A stretch of DNA of 25,126 bases from Elysia marginata. Taxonomy: Eukaryota > Mollusca > Gastropoda > Plakobranchidae. The DNA is taken from the NCBI GenBank assembly GCA_019649035.1, contig BMAT01002452.1, forward strand, positions 122,065 to 147,190, given 5' to 3'. Position numbers and translations under genes: made by a program. The notes below the pieces were generated by a model. It ran no database searches. It was given only the letters and a program-made list of their open reading frames with translations, and had not been told where the DNA came from. Positions 20,985 through 25,126 of this stretch are shown in pieces; positions within the stretch are counted from its first letter, which is position 1; every line of letters begins with the position of its first letter.

Positions 20985-22510
20985 AAGAACGTTAGAGGTG
21001 ATGATAATTAAAAAGTTGTGGTTTCATTCAGCTTACTTAGATAAATTTATTTATTCGCGGATACTTTTATGTTGCCATGGCAACATTAGTTTCAGTATCT
21101 ATTTATATTCATCAGACGTTCCATATAGTTTTTCTGAGCAATTATCCACGGCAGGGATAAAAAATCTTCACGTAAATCATAATTATTTTCATCATATTTA
21201 AAGATAATAGCCTATTTTTTAAAAATTGTTTCCAATACTTTTTTTCTGAACCAAGTAGCGCACAAAAGGAAATAATTCCTGAAAAAAAGGATTTATTTCT
21301 AGCACGCAACATTTCGACACATACAAGGCAAAGGCGTTGATATGATTTTTGTGTTATCTTGGCTATTTTAATTTTAAGATAAAAAAAACTCCAGTACATT
21401 TTTTAATTCCAAAATCCTCATCCACCTCTATATCCTTTAGTGAACAACAAAGAGCTTGATGTGTACAATAATTATGTTTTCTTAACCTTTATAATTCCAC
21501 ATACTAACAAAGAGTTATGATTGAAACATTTATAGTTATGAGGCTAGCAGTGGGAGCTAAATATACTTTAAGTGGAAATGCCCGGCATAATTTATGTCCT
21601 CCTTTTATTCGAACAACTGACTTGTAGTATCTTCTGCACCCACAGCCTTGCAACAAAGAGAAACAAAGCTGATACCAAGTCGCCACTACGCTTCTTTCAA
21701 AAAAAGTTCCATTGCAAAGATCTTTGCTTAGCCTGTTTAAGCGACTTCTTAATCTAATCGAGAAGATCTAAATTGCACCAAATGTAACCATTGAATCTGG
21801 AAGCACATTAACACTTAGCCATACCAAAAAAAAATTAAAAAAAAAAAGAAATAATTACATTTAACAAAGAGTTACTGTACAACCATATTTTCTTTCAGAG
21901 TTTAGAATGTCGTTTCTTTTTTTAAAAAGTTAAAGTCCTATACAATCTATGTCTTAAATATAAAACATCCCAGTTTTTTTTTTCGTATATTGAAGAAAAA
22001 CGTTTAGCTTCAGTAGTTTATGACGACAAATCAGCTAATTATCCAGCCTTGCCACTGTGGTCTCAGAACCCCCTAATGAGTTTGCTATGAGACACCTATA
22101 ATATAACAAAGCCCTGGGCCGTGGTTTAGCTGCAGTTAGTTGTCCCCCCTATTCGTGTTTTAGTGACTGTGTTGGTCTAATCGATCAGGCATATATACAT
22201 TCGTGTTTGCTGGGAATACTTGTTGTTAGAGCTGTGTTGAGCTTTCACAGTTGTACGGTTTTCTATTCCTTCAAGAATGAGCTTGCCAGGTCATATCAAG
22301 GCAGGACAAAAAAAGCAAACAGACAAGAAAGGGAGACCCTTACTTAGTTTCTAGTGTTACCATGATTTCCAAATTAAGTTTTTTTTTTACCTTCCATGAA
22401 AAACACTAAACGTTAAGGATTAGTGGCCAAAAATGAAAAACGGCAACATCTAAAACAATCATAAATCTTGCGTTTAGAGTTCGTTTTTCGAACAATTCAA
22501 TTTGCGTTAT
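20985..22510. other. AT-rich DNA, no gene seen
   Basis: About 1.5 kb without a supported gene. Short frames at 21142-21399, 21504-21686 and 21572-21757 lack motifs and overlap on opposite strands. A-rich runs near 21826-21851 and T runs near 21975 and 22379 are present. Confidence 0.5.
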
Positions 22511-22513
22511 GAT

Positions 22514-22604
22514 GAGAAATAAAAGAAAACAGAAGTAAAAAATGAGAAATAAAAGAAAAACAGAAATAAAACATTAGAAATAAAAGATAACAGAAATAAA
22601 ACAC
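22514..22604. repeat. A-rich 30-bp tandem repeat, 3 copies
   Basis: GAGAAATAAAAGAAAACAGA starts at 22514 and recurs in slightly changed form at 22544 and 22575, giving periods of 30 and 31 bp. Each unit ends in a variant of AGAAATAAAACA. Confidence 0.8.
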
Positions 22605-22636
22605 AAACTCATCTATACGTAAGGCACCCAACGTCA

Positions 22637-22715
22637 TTAGGGTGACCTAAACAGTTAAAGCTGTAGATCGCAAATTCTGCATTCACTCCCGCCACACATG
22701 ACATTGTATCGTGAT
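22637..22715 (+). mobile_element. Possible decayed tRNA-derived SINE head
   Basis: GGTGACCTAAACAGTTAAAGC resembles a diverged tRNA box A region, and CATTCACTCCCGCC about 30 bases later resembles a diverged box B and acceptor-side segment. The key GGTTCGA core is not intact and no tail could be defined. The call rests on overall layout only. Confidence 0.3.
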
Positions 22716-22775
22716 GATGAGTCGTTTCAATGTTAAATCCTGAGTCCGTTTCTCATCTGTTCAAGGCTCCATGAA

Positions 22776-22969
22776 AAACCGCTGCCATTGTCTACCTCTG
22801 CTTCATTTCACGTCCAACCTTCCTTGTCAGCATTACTGATAAGAATGTCCAAGACCTTAGAGATAAAACTACCAAGACCTCTGAGTACAACCTAACCCTC
22901 AACACTTTAGTCACCGAGTTGGTTCTACTATCTTTCGATTTACAACCGTGGAGCATGCAAACCTGTACT
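22776..22969 (+). pseudogene. Open frame without ATG start, possible old coding fragment
   Basis: After a TGA ending at 22775, a frame stays open for about 64 codons to a TAA. It reads as a protein-like sequence containing SITDKNVQDLRDKTTK and LVTELVLLSFDL. It has no start codon near its beginning. A good acceptor-like TCATCTGTTCAAG lies just upstream, but the intervening TGA is in frame, so it cannot be a simple exon from that acceptor. It may be a decayed fragment of a gene or transposon, or chance. I recognise no family. Confidence 0.2.
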
Positions 22970-23231
22970 TAACAACTAACCCGGATGTTATTTAAGAGGA
23001 TCATCGGATCCATTTCTCTGGGAAGTTCCTGTACTTAAGGTCAAATTTGCGTTTCTTCCTGTGGGATTTATAGCACTACAGAACGCACCACTGGCAGGTT
23101 TTCCTCGGCATGTAGACCGCCAAGAGGATCTAGAGAGTATGCAGTTACATACGAAAATCCTGCTATATCGATGACATACGGAGCATGAAAATTTCGCCAT
23201 TTTAGTGGGTATAAATAAATAAATGGTGACC

Positions 23232-23540
23232 TCTGATGCACCGGCTCTGCGGCCTAGCGGTAGGACACTCGCTCATAGATCGTGAGGTGCGTGGTTCGAT
23301 CCCCAGCCGACTCAAACCAAGGACTTTTAAAATTGGTATTAGCAGCTGATCCGCCTAGTGTCTGGCATTATGGATTTAGTATTAAGTCTGGTCGGCCGGT
23401 GTCAGAATAATGTGACTGGGTATGGTGCATGCAAGCGCTCCTTACATCGCAGTCTGGCAGCACGCTTTCATGTGTCCCAAGCGCCGTGTCTGACATAACC
23501 TTGTTGTTGAAAAGAGACGTTAAAATTCAAACAACCTAAC
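23232..23540 (+). mobile_element. tRNA-derived SINE, full length, plus strand
   Basis: Second copy of the family at 13928-14238, in opposite orientation. Box A lies at about 23250-23262 and box B (GGTTCGATCC) at 23293-23302. The body shares GATCCGCCTAGTGTCTGGCA, and the tail ends GACGTTAAAATTCAAACAAC then a single CTAAC. An exact target-site duplication was not found. The 5' boundary is set by alignment to the other copy and is approximate. Confidence 0.88.
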
Positions 23541-24732
23541 AAAATCAAAACCAGGAGAACGCAAACAATCAAAATGAAAAACAAGAAGGAATAGCCAGGA
23601 ACAAGAATCACACTTAAAGTTAAACCCTAACTATCGACTAGACAAATTAGGCACAATTACATGCGAGTTTATGTACCTTTACAGTGCAATATTTCTCTAT
23701 TTAAACAAAAGTATGATTTTTTTTACGTTCGCTAGCTTTCTACATTCAATTAAAACAATAGCTGCTCCGTAATTCGAACTATTTAATTAATCTAACGTCC
23801 AAGGGAAACTACAAAAAGTACCCAATTGAAAACTCCCACAAATGTTACCAACTTAACACAAGAGAGATAACTTTTCTTATTCTGTGTCCTTGAAGAAAAG
23901 TTAGTCTAAGGGAGACGACTCTTGAATTTCAAATTTCGTCGCATGGAATCGATAAACCCAGCACCACAAAGAGCGAGCGTACGGAGACGATCACAGACAT
24001 TGCGACGAGTGGTGAGTGAGTCGTGTTTCTTGCCAGCCCTCACTCCTCGAGCAGTGAAAAGGGGACAAAACTGTGGGTGGAAAATAACCTTTTCTTGTTA
24101 TGGGGTAGCTTCTCCTAGACCTTGGCAACATGCAGTTCAGCTATAATTGTAAGATATACTTCAAAAACATCAGACCCGGAACAGACTTATTCAAGTTCTG
24201 AACGGTTTTTATGCCTTTAAAGAGTATGAAAATTTGTGGTTCTTTAGCTGTGGTTGAAACGAGTTCCTCTGAAAGCTTGTAAAACCTCAAATCAGACTAG
24301 GCGACTTGTGTTTTGTTTGAAACAAACTAGAGTGTTGAAAGACTTAAAACCCCAATCAAACCTAACTCAAAATTTTCCCTCTACTCTAGAGCTAAGAAGG
24401 TAGAAATGCCAAGGTTGAAAAAAGCAAATCATGATTTATTTGTAAGGCCATTGCATGCAAATTTTATTACAATACAACTTGACTTATTTTTGTGACTTAT
24501 AAAGTTAGCTTTGCTCTTATATTTAAATCTAAAACAAAATAAACTTATTCATAAAAGCAACTCCTTTGTCTACATTCTCCCCGATAAAATCAAATGACCG
24601 CGACAAGAGAACAAACTTTAAAGCTACAGTAGCCTTCCCAATTATTTGTGGATGTTCTAAACAAAGTATGTATAACATGGTATACTTCTCTGGCAAGACT
24701 TCAACATAGTCTTGCGTCGTCAATATTGCGTC
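23541..24732. other. AT-rich DNA, one weak candidate frame
   Basis: A 74-codon frame at 23922-24146 encodes an Arg-rich N-terminal part (RRRSQTLRRV). A strong donor-like word, AGTG|GTGAGT, falls inside it at 24011/24012. No acceptor, promoter or family match supports it, so it is not called as a gene. The rest shows nothing gene-like. Confidence 0.4.
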
Positions 24733-24886
24733 AATACAGAGTTTAAGCAGCAACGCGTGAGTATGACGCGAACGTCTATGGCGTCTATTTTTAGAAACTG
24801 GTTTCATTATTTTTATAGTTTCTCAATCTGTTTTCCCGATTTTCACGCACGCGTAGTGAGACACGGTGCGTGTGCTAAAGGTCTCT
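24733..24886. mobile_element. ~154-bp dispersed structured element, copy 2 (tandem)
   Basis: First of two head-to-tail copies; AATACAGA begins both (24733 and 24887, period 154). Three stem-loops are visible: CGCGT/ACGCG (24754-24758 with 24766-24770), GAAAC/GTTTC (24794-24798 with 24801-24805) and CACGCAC/GTGCGTG (24844-24850 with 24866-24872). A short minus-strand frame (MKPVSKNRRHRRSRHTH) is shared with copy 1 but is broken by a one-base deletion in copy 3, which argues against coding. Confidence 0.75.
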
Positions 24887-25039
24887 AATACAGACTTTAA
24901 GCAGCAACGCGTGAGTATTACGCGAACGTCTGTGGGTCTATTTTTAGAAACTGGTTTCATTATTTTTATAGTTTCTCAATCTGCTTTCCCGATTTTCACG
25001 TACGCGTAGTGGGACACGGTGCGTGTGCTAAAGGTCTCT
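24887..25039. mobile_element. ~153-bp dispersed structured element, copy 3 (tandem)
   Basis: Directly follows copy 2 and repeats it with a few substitutions and a one-base deletion (GTGGGTCTA in place of a GGCGTCTA form). The CGCGT/ACGCG stem is kept, and the third stem carries the same CACGTAC variant as copy 1, still pairable through a wobble. It ends at GTCTCT, after which the sequence diverges from the others. Confidence 0.75.
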
Positions 25040-25126
25040 TTTAACTAAGAAAGCACCGATGCGCGAACAAGAATTAACTTGCTCATTACAAGTTTATACA
25101 TTCAGTAAAGGTAAAACCGTGTATTT
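25040..25126. other. Window end, nothing seen
   Basis: Short AT-rich sequence to the window edge. Nothing is supported. Confidence 0.5.

Noticed and set aside
24529-24807. 92-codon minus-strand frame sharing MKPVSKNRRHRRSRHTH with the frame at 20.8 kb
   Set aside because: The shared peptide is antisense to the dispersed element, and the third copy carries a one-base deletion that breaks it.
24733-25039. Self-cleaving hammerhead ribozyme or retrozyme (tandem ~150-bp repeats are suggestive)
   Set aside because: No CTGATGA core word was found on either strand of the element by eye. A covariance-model search would be decisive.

Overview
This is a stretch of eukaryotic nuclear DNA, almost all of it intergenic or intronic. 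The evidence is the absence of any long open frame with a recognisable domain, an AT-rich background, dozens of simple-sequence tracts, a tRNA-derived SINE family, a 67-bp tandem satellite and a small dispersed element. There is no bacterial-style gene packing. Most open frames above 60 codons are translations of low-complexity polypurine/polypyrimidine DNA (Ser/Leu/Phe-rich or Arg/Glu/Lys-rich products) and are not genes. The dense CT/GA tracts and the type of tRNA-SINE suggest an invertebrate, possibly a mollusc; that placement is inference and was not tested by any search.

Layout. 1-2.5 kb: AT-rich unique DNA with a GA tract (575-800). 2.5-7.1 kb: polypyrimidine and polypurine tracts, including a 64-bp tandem unit at 2503-2712, separated by AT-rich DNA. 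7.1-10.4 kb: mostly unique DNA, with one AATAAA-plus-A-run signature near 9.25 kb. 10.4-12.1 kb: a long GAA-triplet tract, a (TTG)10 tract, a (CT)21 tract and a large CT-rich block ending in a poly-C run interrupted by 11 N. 12.5-14.2 kb: an ATC-rich block, a GA/GACA tract, a degenerate tRNA-like element and a full-length SINE on the minus strand with a perfect 9-bp target-site duplication. 15.8-16.0 kb: the best coding candidate, a 222-bp cysteine-rich internal exon on the minus strand. 16.3-17.9 kb: more purine/pyrimidine tracts and a C14-G-C6 run. 17.93-18.47 kb: eight copies of a 67-bp satellite. 19.0-21.0 kb: GA-rich tracts and the first copy of a ~150-bp dispersed element. 22.5-23.5 kb: a 30-bp tandem repeat, a possible decayed tRNA-SINE, an open frame without an ATG, and a second SINE on the plus strand. 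24.73-25.04 kb: two head-to-tail copies of the ~150-bp element.

No set of genes acting together can be demonstrated. The most informative items are the SINE pair with its target-site duplication, the three-copy structured ~150-bp element, the 67-bp satellite and the candidate exon. No new biological system can be claimed from this window.
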